Of a stretch of 64,000 bases of DNA, positions 55,936 to 64,000 are shown piece by piece. The notes beneath the pieces were generated by a model. It was not told where the DNA came from and did no database searches. It saw only the letters and a list, made by a program, of their open reading frames with translations. Position numbers and translations under genes: made by a program. This DNA comes from Haematococcus lacustris. Lineage: Eukaryota > Chlorophyta > Chlorophyceae > Chlamydomonadales > Haematococcaceae. The stretch is from the NCBI GenBank assembly GCA_030144725.1, contig JASKMD010000005.1, positions 4,525,151-4,589,150 of the forward strand, given 5' to 3'. Each line of letters opens with the position of its first letter. The first letter of the stretch is position 1.

Positions 55936-56254
55936 TTTCAGTAAACTGGCCCCCATTCCTTACTGGCACAGACTTTGCACATGCTACCTACTAGGTTGTG
56001 CTTCTATTCTGATGCCTGACAACTTCTCATACTCAGAAATTTTTAAAAGTCACTTCAGTCAGTTAGCACCATCTCCCTTAGCCAAATTCGGGGTGAGGGC
56101 CAAGCCGCTGGTCCAGCAGCTCCGCAATGACCAAGAATTTCACTTTGGCCCAAGGGAGTCTTCTCCTCCACTAGGTCACAGCAGCCTACATGCCAAGTCT
56201 CACACCTCAACTCGCAAGTTTGCCGAGCCAGCCAGCCCTTAATTGCCAGGAGTG
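55936..56254. other. Right end of outer element, no gene
   Basis: No coding-like frame supported. Ends in the terminal repeat CCTTAATTGCCAGGAGTG. Confidence 0.55.
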
Positions 56255-56714
56255 ATGCTTAACCGCCGGGCTGTAACCGCCGCAAGCTGGTACGGCTTGC
56301 AGGATGGGCCGGATGCTGGCGGGGTGCCACCAGTTCGCATGCGACCTGCCGGTTCGGCTGGGAGGAGGAGGCGTGCTTGGCGACGCGGCAGGGTCTCGGG
56401 CCAGCAGCAGCCCGATGCTAGACAGCTTGCGAGGTCTGCCCGGCCCACGCTTCGCGGCAGCCGCATCTTCACGATCGAGAGCCCTTCGATGGAGCATTTC
56501 ATCGTGCTGGTCAACCTGGCGTTGCAAATTTTCGGCTGCGTCGTTGGCACTGATGCCACGGACCACAAAGCGGTCCATCGCATCGATATTTACGCAGGTC
56601 AAACAATTGTTTGACCACTTCGCGGTTCAGTCAAAAATCACATTGTTTACTCGTTCGCGATTTCGCGAGGCCAAAAAAACGATTCGCGGACGCGAATCAA
56701 AAGAGAGAGTACGG
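56255..56714 (-). mobile_element. Pogo-like transposon copy 3, 5' end fragment
   Basis: Matches 7206-7664 of copy 1 in inverted orientation: first half of exon 1 with the ATG at 56578, the AT-hook KRGPGRPRK, and the terminal repeat ending at 56714 followed by TA. It continues 34196-37229 across the 19-kb insertion. Confidence 0.93.
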
Positions 56715-57138
56715 TAATTTGCGTGTGTGTAGCTTGCGATAGAGACGGGCCCCGGCCTTAGACCTTACACGTATGTATGTAGCTCCCTATGGCGACCTTA
56801 TTGCGTGGACACAACTTTCGGCACAAATATCCATATCGAGCTTGCGGGCCTACGCTTCGACGCCTCTCACTATTTATAGCACGCAGAAGCTTACGGTGCA
56901 ATCGCGGTAGCAATTGGTGGTTTGAATGTGGAGAACAGCATGGTACCCTATTTACAAGAGACCTTGTCAAATCTGACCTACAATACTGTAGATGTCTACA
57001 GTACTGTAGACATCTACAGTACTGTAGGTACCTACACTCCAACTGCTCACATACTCAGAATCTCAACAAGCGTCAAGTGGCGTTGGAGTCGCAAGGACAA
57101 TCCGAGGCGAACCGCATCAAAAAACTACCCCCCTAGGA

Positions 57139-57520
57139 TGACGAATATCCGCACTAATTTGCCTGTGTGGGAGAAAGTCCAGGAAAGCAAGTTCACCGCA
57201 ACTTGGGACTTTGAGTTCGTGGAGGGCACCGTCAAAGCACTCTGCAAGCGATGCCAACGTGCAGTGAGCAATGAGGGCGCCAGCGTAAAAGATGTGACTC
57301 AAACTGAGAGGTAGCATCCGCTGCGATGCGCAATATATACGGCACTCGTTGGCAAGCGGCGCATTGATGAGGACAACTTTTACCACTTTAACAACTTTAT
57401 GAAGACTGTCACAACGGACATCAGCGCACGCAGCGATCTCTGGAACTTCACAGCCCGATAATAACGTAACGACAGCTGCGGCAGGGCGCAACTGGTCAGC
57501 ATGGGGCCTGACCTACGAAA
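57139..57520 (+). pseudogene. BED-like finger fragment, transposon-derived (copy 1)
   Basis: MTNIRTNLPVWEKVQESKF and KALCKRCQRAVS resemble the N-terminal BED-like region of the hAT protein at 28444. After the stop at 57312 the coding-like text continues in shifted frames (DEDNFYHFNNFMKTVTTDIS, SDLWNFTAR, MGPDLRKLS), similar to the unidentified exons at 12.9-13.5 kb. Decayed. Confidence 0.45.
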
Positions 57521-57659
57521 ATTATCACTGTCACCAACCCATCCAATGCCAGCATGGCCTTCAGATGCACGTGCAATGTCAACAACCGTTGTTTAGGGGG
57601 TTGAGCGAGCCTCACAGGCGAAAGACACAGCTTGGCGCAAATGAACAACCTATTGAGAT

Positions 57660-57780
57660 CCCCGCGATTCGAACCCCGGTGGGAACCTGCTCTTGCCGTC
57701 TAATATTAGGTGCGTATTAGACACGTATTATATTAGGTCGTTTAGGTAATATAGATCTAATATAGACTGACGCACCTTAA
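57660..57780. other. hAT-like AT-rich end with B-box-like motif
   Basis: GATTCGAACCCCGGTGGGAACC (a B-box-like block on the minus strand) precedes TAATATTAG-rich DNA, as near 22740-22790 in the hAT element. Repeated at about 63423-63545. Confidence 0.4.
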
Positions 57781-57810
57781 AGTCAGCTCATGCTCTTGCA
57801 CCTCGCCAAC

Positions 57811-57811
<1 letters not shown>

Positions 57812-57865
<54 letters not shown>

Positions 57866-57866
57866 G
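57812..57866 (+). repeat. (GTT)n microsatellite
   Basis: About 18 units here and about 25 in the second copy (63572-63647). Confidence 0.97.
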
Positions 57867-57924
57867 CTGCTAAACCTGACCTTACACATGTGTGCCTTGT
57901 GTGTTGTACCATGTGTGGCTGCAG

Positions 57925-58344
57925 CTCATCAAGCAGCCAAGCAGCGGTGGCCGGACCGTGTCCTGGCACTGGCCTATGGGGCTGGGCGTGGACCCCGGCA
58001 AAACAAACATGGCAACAGTGGCGCACGAGGAGCGGAGCGCTGCCGGCACAGTGGTGTCCGTGTGGCAGAGATCTCTAACCGCCGGGCAGTACTACCGCGA
58101 CAGCGGCATCACACGGCAAGCCCAGGCAACCAAGACGTGACAGGCCCAGGTGAAGCCGCAGCTCAACGCCCTGTCGCACGTAAGCCGCAAGCCTAGCTCG
58201 CTGGCCTCGTACCGGCGGTTCGCCGACACAGTCCTGGCGACGTACGACGCCATGTGGGCCGAGGTCTCCAAGCCGCGCTGGGCCAACGCCAAGTTCAGGT
58301 TGTACTGTGGCAAGCAGCGCATGGTGGCGAGGTTCTGGTCCAAG
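57925..58344 (+). pseudogene. Fanzor-like fragment: RuvC-I exon fused behind a RuvC-II exon start
   Basis: A GCTGCAG acceptor is followed by the start of the RuvC-II exon (LIKQ..., frameshifted by one missing base), which breaks at 57984 and passes directly into GVDPGKTNMATV, the RuvC-I block. After it come VWQRSLTAGQYYRDSGI, an in-frame TGA (58138) where a Trp is expected, and YRRFADTVLATYDAMW, KPRWANAKFRLYCGKQRM and ARFWSK before a GTAAGG donor at 58345. The G-D-P-G start, the YYxxSGI block and the RLYxGKxR block fit eukaryotic Fanzor (TnpB-like) nucleases as I remember them. The exon order is reversed compared with a working gene. Confidence 0.6.
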
Positions 58345-58419
58345 GTAAGGCCAATTAGTTGTAGGCCTATAAACTAGGGAGGAGCCAACCAAAGTCAGCT
58401 AGGGCGCGGCTCCCCCCAC

Positions 58420-58610
58420 CTAATATTAGTAACATTAGTATTATTAGTATTTATACCTAATATTAGTATTATATTGTATTATATTAGTCCCGGCCGGTAT
58501 TAGATAATAGATGCGTATTAGATGGCGATGTTTGATCCTGGGCGCTGTGAACGCAGCCGTGCGACCCTAGCGCACTGGTCGCAATTGCAAGCGCGTCACA
58601 TTGTCACTTC
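58420..58610 (-). other. hAT-like terminal region
   Basis: TAATATTAGTA-rich DNA, then a block whose complement (AATGTGACGCGCTTG, GCGACCAGTGCGCT) matches 28475-28530 inside the hAT element. A fragment of a related element. Confidence 0.5.
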
Positions 58611-58727
58611 CAGCCGGCAGGCAGGCCGGCAGCCGCATTGGCAGCCAAGCGGCAATGGCCGCAACCAGAGAACAGAAGTACAATGGCAACAATATTGACA
58701 ACAATACTGTCTGTGGTGATGGCACTC

Positions 58728-58857
58728 AGGCAAATTAGTAACAGCATTTTTGAGATTCGGAGCCTCGGACTTGGTACATAGTCAAATGAAGGCATTGTAA
58801 GGTTGGGGGTTGAAACTAAAATTCGTGATTTTGCGCGGTTGGTGAGATATGGCCATG
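58728..58857 (+). repeat. About 130-bp dispersed repeat, copy 1
   Basis: AGGCAAATTAGTAACAGCAT, then GTAAGGTTGGGGGTTGAA and GGTTGGTGAGATAT. A diverged copy is at 61933-62062. Confidence 0.7.
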
Positions 58858-59245
58858 CTACAGTACTGTAGGTATCTACAGTACTGTCGGGGTACCTCGC
58901 GAGTACACGAACAGTACTGTAGACACCTACAGTACTGTAGACATCTAGAGTACTGTAGGTACCTCGAGGTACCTCGAGAGACCATTTACAGTACTGTAGA
59001 CATCTACAGTACTGTAGACATCTACAGTACTGTAGACATCTACAGTACCTCGAGGTACCTCGAGGTACCTCGAGAGACCACTTACAGTACTGTAGGTACC
59101 TACAGTACTGTAGACATCTACAGTACTGTAGACATCTGCAGTAATGTAGACATCTACAGTACTGTAGACATCTACAGTACTGTAGATGTCTACAGTACCT
59201 CGAGGTACCTCGAGGTACCTCGAGAGACCACTTACAGTACTGTAG
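58857..59245. repeat. Satellite of palindrome TACAGTACTGTA
   Basis: About 15 copies of TACAGTACTGTA, mostly joined by GACATC or GGTACC, with three blocks of CGAGGTACCTCGAGGTACC. The palindrome also occurs at 56985-57035, 61405-61455 and 62752-62795. Confidence 0.95.
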
Positions 59246-59339
59246 CCTTTCAGCACTTAGAAAAATTCTGAACATCTCACTTTCATCCGTCCAACACTTA
59301 GTCGCAGCATCGTGTAGCCGGTATTGCAGCGATGGCATC

Positions 59340-59930
59340 GCACGAGGTTACCCATACTCGCAGCCGCATCTAGCCCATACTCGCAGCCACATACTCGGCA
59401 ATCAACCTCGCGGCCACACAGCTGGTCCACAGATGGCATCGCACGAGGTTACCCATACTCGCAGCCACATCTAGCCCATACTCGTAGCCACATACTCGCA
59501 GCCACATACTCGGCAGCCACATCTAGCCCATACCTCGCGGCCACACAGCTGGTCCAGCAGCGCAGAAGCATACCTGTGAGGCAGCTCGGTGCGAGGATCT
59601 CACCTCGCAGCCAGCCTCGCAGCCATTTTCCTCGTAGCCAGCCTCGCAGCCAGTTTCGCAGCCAGCCTCGCAGCCAGCCTCGCAGCCAGCATCGCAGCTA
59701 GCTACATCTGCCATCTACATCTGCCAGCTACATCTGCCAGCTACATCTGCCATCTACATCTGCCATCTACATCAACCAGCTACATCTACATCTACATCTG
59801 CCAGCTACATCTATATCTACATCTACATCTACATCTGCCAGCTACATCTACATCTGTCAGCTACATCTACCATCTACATCTGCCATCTACCTGCCATCTA
59901 CATCTGCCAGCTCTACATCTCCCTACTCTA
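59340..59930 (+). repeat. CTCGCAGCCA and CTACATCTGCCAG minisatellites
   Basis: First part: units of CATACTCGCAGCCA and CCTCGCAGCCAG. Second part (59700-59915): ATCTACATCTGCCAGCT units. No gene supported. Confidence 0.9.
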
Positions 59931-60845
59931 ATGGTGAGTGCATCCAGTACCCATGTCCAATGTTTGCTTCGTTACACAAATCGTCACACCATTGCCGCAG
60001 GTCTTGTGCGCCTACACCTGAGACTATCAATGCGCTCCCCACTTCTCTCGCCCTCCCCATGGACCTCCCCTTCCCTTCCCTCCCCTTCCTCCCCTTCCTC
60101 CCACACACATATACACCACACCCCAGCAGAAGGTGAGTGCAGGTATGTGGCACCCTGTACCCACCTTAACCGCTAGCATGCCCCTTGTCCCGCTGCAGGG
60201 TTAATCGTCACACCCTTCCCCATCCCCTTTTCCTCCCCTTTCCCACGCCCACCACCAACGCCCAGCTTGTCGTCCCTACACTTCCACCTCTACCCACCCC
60301 CCACTTCCCCCCTCCCTGTCACCTCTCCCCTGACATCCCAGCAGCCAGGAGAAAGCCCACCCCACCCATACTTGTCAAGCCTACCCTTCCCCTCTCCCAC
60401 CCTTCAATTGACGTGGCATCGCAACCCCCACCTCACCCCACCTTCCCTTCCCTACACCCTACACTCCCCACCGCAGTCCCACCCCACTGGCGCATGGGAT
60501 GGGTTGCCTGGTGTGAGCAGGTAGGAGGCCAGGAGGACCACAAAGGTAAGGCCACGGTGATAGCTAACACAGTGCCCAGCCTGGTCACCCTACCGCACGT
60601 GCACGCCCCTTGGTTGCAGGTCTAGTGGGCACCTCCCTTCCACTTCCCTTTCCCCTTCACAACCACCCCCTCCCAATTCATCCTCCCCCGCCCCCGCCCC
60701 CGCCCCCGCCCCCGCCCTCGCCCCCGCCCTCGCTCCCTTCCCTGCCCCCACCCCCACACTTCCACATCTACCCCCCCTCCCCGCCTTCACTCTTCCACTC
60801 CCCCCCCTTCCTAGCAGCAGTCATCAAGCAGCCAAAAGGTAGGTA
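59931..60845. other. Pyrimidine-rich low-complexity DNA, no gene
   Basis: Runs of CCCCTTCC/CCCTCCC and a (GCCCCC)n tract at 60686-60735. Frames across it are compositional. Confidence 0.55.
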
Positions 60846-60859
60846 GGTGCTACAGTGCC

Positions 60860-61395
60860 CCTACTATATCTGCTGCTGCTGCCACTGCTGCTGCTGCTGC
60901 TGCGCCCCTGCTGCTGCTGCTGCCCCCCTACTGCTGCTACTGCCCCCCTGCTGCTGCTGCTGCTGCGCCCCTACTGCTGCTGCTGCTGCCCCCCTGCTGC
61001 TGCTGCTGCGCCCCTACTGCTGCTGCTGCTGCCCCCCTGCTGCTGCTGCTGCTGCCCCCCTGCTGCAGCTGCTGCTGCCCCCCTGCTGCTGCTGCTGCTG
61101 CCCCCCTGCTGCTGCTGCTGCTGCCCCCCTGCTGCTGCTGCTGCGCCCTTATTGCTGCTGCTGCTGCCCCCCTGCTGCTGCTGCTGCTGCCCCCCTGCTG
61201 CTGCTGCTGCTGCCCCCCTGCTGCTGCTGCTGCTGCCCCCCTGCTGCTGCTGCTGCTGCCCCCCTGCTGCTGCTGCTGCTGCCCCCCTGCTGCTGCTGCT
61301 GCGCCCCTGCTGCTGCTGTTGCGCCCCTGCTGCTGCTGCTGCCCACCTACTGCTGCTGCTGCCCCCCCCCCCTGCTGTTGCTGCCACCCATGCTG
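60860..61395 (+). repeat. CTG minisatellite (CTGCTGCTGCTGCCCCC units)
   Basis: About 25 units of roughly 20 bp, with occasional GCGCCCCTA variants. Confidence 0.96.
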
Positions 61396-61500
61396 CTGCT
61401 GCCTACAGTACTGTAGGTGTCTACAGTACTGTAGGATGTCTACAGTACTGTAGCTGCCTTCCCCCCATGCATCCTTAACCCCCATGCCCCCTTCACCCCC

Positions 61501-61701
61501 ATGCAGGAACAACTCAATGTAGCCCAAGCTCGTTTGCTATCCCGACAGTGCTATGCAAATGCGCTGACAACAAAGCGCGCCTATGTTGCCGAGCCCAGCC
61601 TCATTCAGCCTCTAGGATTCGGTATCGACCCTGAGCCTTGCAAGAGTCAGAGCCCTTGCCCATACCATGCATGCATTGATTGGCAGGACCACAAGTGGTG
61701 A
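61501..61701 (+). CDS. Unidentified short frame (66 aa)
   Basis: Begins at a point preceded by CCATGCAG (ATG 61501 or an acceptor) and reads EQLNVAQARLLSRQCYANAL, then KRAYVAEP and GFGIDPEPCKS. It has a balanced, protein-like composition unlike the surrounding repeats, so it may be an exon fragment. The GIDP start is faintly like a RuvC-I strand but lacks the following glycine. Low confidence. Confidence 0.25.
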   Translation: MQEQLNVAQARLLSRQCYANALTTKRAYVAEPSLIQPLGFGIDPEPCKSQSPCPYHACIDWQDHKW

Positions 61702-62476
61702 TGTAATGATGTAGGCTAAGAGTCATGATGTAATGATGTGAGGTTAGATGTAATGATGGATGGTTGAGGGCCAACCGCAAACAACTTTTGGGGCAATCTC
61801 TGCCGCACTCGATATTACACGGGAGGGTGCGGTGCAGGAGGTTGTTGTGATTGCGGGGCATCATCAACATCCACAGCTTTGCGGGAGCTTGCAAGCCGAG
61901 CTACCCAGTACAACCGACAGAACGGACCTACACTCAGGCAAATTAGTAACAGCATATTTCAGAATCGCGGCTTGAGATTTTGCACATAGCCATATGACAT
62001 GGTTGTAAGATTGGGGTTTGAACGAAAATTCATAAATATGCATGGTTGGTGAGATATCGCTAAGGTGATGTGTTGTACCACTCGGTGTGGTGCAGTGTAG
62101 CACCATTGGGTGCATTGTAGTCGTGCACTGGGGACATGAGAACCAATGTGATTTATAAGAACAACCATCTCTAAACCAGTAAAATATCAATGAATTATCA
62201 ACATAACTACTTTATTACATCACAAAACTACTAGACTGTATATGGTGCAGTTTTTGACGATGAGGTTTGGTGCATTGTTGCGTCGTTAAGTATGGTGCAG
62301 TACTGCACTATAAGTAGTAGCTTTAAAAAGAGGTTAACTAAGTATTAACTATATAATTCACGAATTTCGCTGATTACTACGAAATTTTTCACGATGTTGG
62401 TGGGCATGGGCCAATAGTCTCATTCCGAGGCGAACCGTGTACAAAAAACACCCCCTCAAAATCGATAGTTGTGCAC
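61702..62476. other. No gene; contains second 130-bp repeat
   Basis: 61933-62062 is the diverged copy of 58728-58857. Around 62070-62310 GGTGCAGT/GGTGCATT motifs recur. No coding frame supported. Confidence 0.5.
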
Positions 62477-62478
62477 TA

Positions 62479-63571
62479 ATTTGCGTGTGTGTAGCTTGCG
62501 ATAGAGACGGGCCCCGGCCTTAGACCTTACACGTATGTATGTAGCTCCCTATGGCGACCTTATTGCGTGGACACAACTTTCGGCACAAATATCCATATCG
62601 AGCTTGCGGGCCTACGCTTCGACGCCTCTCACTATTTATAGCACGCAGAAGCTTACGGTGCAATCGCGGTAGCAATTGGTGGTTTGAATGTGGAGAACAG
62701 CATGGTACCCTATTTACAAGAGACCTTGTCAAATCTGACCTACAATACTGTAGATGTCTACAGTACTGTAGACATCTACAGTACTGTAGGTACCTACACT
62801 CCAACTGCTCACATACTCAGAATCTCAACAAGCGTCAAGTGGCGTTGGAGTCGCAAGGACAATCCGAGGCGAACCGCATCAAAAACTACCCCCCTAGGAT
62901 GACGAATATCCGCACTAATTTGCCTGTGTGGGAGAAAGTCCAGGAAAGCAAGTTCACCGCAACTTGGGACTTTGAGTTCGTGGAGGGCACCGTCAAAGCA
63001 CTCTGCAAGCGATGCCAACGTGCAGTGAGCAATGAGGGCGCCAGCGTAAAAGATGTGACTCAAACTGAGAGGTAGCATCCGCTGCGATGCACAATATATA
63101 CGGCACTCGTTGGCAAGCGGCGCATTGATGAGGACAACTTTTACCACTTTAACAACTTTATGAAGACTGTCACAACGGACATCAGCGCACGCAGCGATCT
63201 CTGGAACTTCACAGCCCGATAATAACGTAACGACAGCTGCGGCAGGGCGCAACTGGTCAGCATGGGGCCTGACCTACGAAAATTATCACTGTCACCAACC
63301 CATCCAATGCCAGCATGGCCTTCAGATGCACGTGCAATGTCAACAACCGTTGTTTAGGGGGTTGAGCGAGCCTCACAGGCGAAAGACACAGCTTGGCGCA
63401 AATGAACAACCTATTGAGATCCCCGCGATTCGAACCCCGGTGGGAACCTGCTCTTGCCGTCTAATATTAGGTGCGTAATAGACACGTATTATATTAGGTC
63501 GTTTAGGTAATATAGATCTAATATAGACTGACGCACCTTAAAGTCAGCTCATGCTCTTGCACCTCGCCAAC

Positions 63572-63647
<76 letters not shown>

Positions 63648-63767
63648 GCTGCTAAACCTGACCTTACACATGTGTGCCTTGTGTGTTGTACCATGTGTGG
63701 CTGCAGCTCATCAAGCAGGCCAAGCAGCGGTGGTCGGACCGTGTCCTGGCACTGGCCTATGGGGCTG
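62479..63767 (+). repeat. 1.27-kb direct repeat, copy 2
   Basis: Second copy of 56717-57984. Its left side (GTGCACTAATTTGCG, TA at 62477-62478) is uninterrupted where copy 1 abuts the pogo terminal repeat, so it looks like the empty TA site. Confidence 0.93.
62900..63283 (+). pseudogene. BED-like finger fragment, transposon-derived (copy 2)
   Basis: Duplicate of 57139-57520 with the same stop after VTQTER. Confidence 0.45.
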
Positions 63768-63890
63768 CTAGCTTCAGTGGCAGCGGCAGCATTGGCTGCA
63801 GGGGTGTCCCGGTCAGCCAGATGCCGAAGGAGGCGTTGAGGCAGATCCCAGCAGGGCGAGTGGTGATGGTGGATGGGTTCCGCACCAGCG
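63707..63890 (+). pseudogene. Fanzor-like RuvC-II exon, broken by a MITE
   Basis: After a GCTGCAG acceptor: LIKQAKQRWSDRVLALAYGA, ASFSGSGSIGCRGVPV, KEALRQIPAGRVVMV, DGFRTS. In Fanzor/TnpB proteins the strand before the zinc-finger TS usually carries the catalytic Glu (DEFRTS type); here that position is G, which would abolish activity. The frame is then cut by the MITE at 63891, so the zinc finger and RuvC-III are not seen. Confidence 0.6.
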
Positions 63891-64000
63891 CACTCCTACA
63901 AATTAATCCCTGCGTTTTTCCCTGCGTTTTAGGCCAACCTTGTCCGATTAGACTAAAATTTTGTTAGGTGGTGTTTTGCAGAAAATAAAACATATTGTTT
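63891..64000. mobile_element. MITE with CACTCCTACAAATTA terminus, cut by window end
   Basis: The first 110 bp match the left half of the MITE at 54707-54945 with few differences. The preceding bases are CG, the predicted 2-bp duplication. Confidence 0.88.

Larger units (their letters stand above)
37230..56254. mobile_element. Outer CACTC-type transposon carrying transposase and dioxygenase-like genes (19,025 bp)
   Basis: The ends are CACTCGTGGAGAATAAGG (left) and CACTCCTGGCAATTAAGG (right, complement), flanked by AT (37228-37229 and 56255-56256). Pogo copies 1 and 2 give the uninterrupted target (TTCAAATGCTTAA) with a single AT. Sub-terminal arrays of GTGCAGGGTTTC lie in opposite orientation at the two ends. 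Gene content: a minus-strand CACTA/EnSpm-like transposase (exons 51.7-49.66 kb and 40.77-38.46 kb) and a plus-strand oxygenase-like gene (51.65-54.68 kb). Nested insertions: the inner element 40773-49659 and a MITE 54707-54945. Without them it would be about 9.9 kb. Confidence 0.88.
56717..57984 (+). repeat. 1.27-kb direct repeat, copy 1
   Basis: Nearly identical to 62479-63767. Differences seen: one A in a homopolymer near 57120, seven GTT units, and a G missing in the Fanzor-like exon (CAGCC against CAGGCC). Confidence 0.95.

Noticed and set aside
57117..57491. Minus-strand frame of 124 residues opposite the BED-like fragment
   Set aside because: The plus-strand frame has the Cys pattern and homologs in the window. 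The minus frame is its shadow.
58138..58140. TGA read as Trp (altered genetic code)
   Set aside because: TGA and TAG both appear at Trp positions only in decayed genes, while intact ORFs here end normally.

Overview
The window looks like nuclear DNA from a green alga of the Chlamydomonadales, perhaps near Haematococcus. I infer this from GT-AG intron-rich genes, the transposon families present, (CTG)n and other short tandem repeats inside introns, and TTAGGG/CTAGGG-type arrays. The species is not proven. I see no housekeeping gene, rRNA, tRNA or CRISPR. Almost everything is transposable elements nested in one another, and many boundaries can be read to the base from target-site duplications (TSDs) and empty sites elsewhere in the window.

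Layout. 1-4320: 3' part of a Ty3/gypsy chromovirus, inserted in a small deleted pogo-like element. 4321-16059: a block with an unidentified broken gene (4.9-7.0 kb), a complete pogo/Tigger-type transposon (7206-10697), Fanzor-like N- and C-terminal remnants (10.8-12.0 kb), unidentified exons and LINE tails. After a 500-N gap, 16559-21306 is an inverted copy of about 9028-4321, and 22485-37229 is an inverted copy of 16059-7664. The second arm is broken up by a hAT element (22653-28643, 8-bp TSD) that itself holds a 5'-truncated Dualen-like LINE (23185-27966, 9-bp TSD), and by a palindromic MITE (31394-31740).

37230-56254 is the centrepiece. It is a 19-kb element with CACTC-type termini and a 2-bp TSD, sitting in exon 1 of the third pogo copy. 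It carries two divergently arranged genes: a CACTA/EnSpm-like DDE transposase (minus) and a protein with the HxD...H...R signature of Fe(II)/2-oxoglutarate dioxygenases (plus). Within its transposase gene lies a second element (40773-49659) with related CACTC termini, a 2-bp TSD, and diverged copies of the same two genes, again divergent. Removing the inner element with one TSD copy restores the outer reading frame. Short palindromic MITEs with the inner element's ends lie at 31394, 54707 and 63891. I read this as a family of transposons that pairs a transposase with an oxygenase, nested twice. An anti-silencing or base-modification role is inference only.

56255-64000: the last piece of the pogo copy, then two direct copies of a 1.27-kb segment (56717-57984 and 62479-63767) with a BED-like fragment, a (GTT)n array and Fanzor-like RuvC-I and RuvC-II exons in permuted order. 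Between them lie low-complexity repeats and arrays of the palindrome TACAGTACTGTA.
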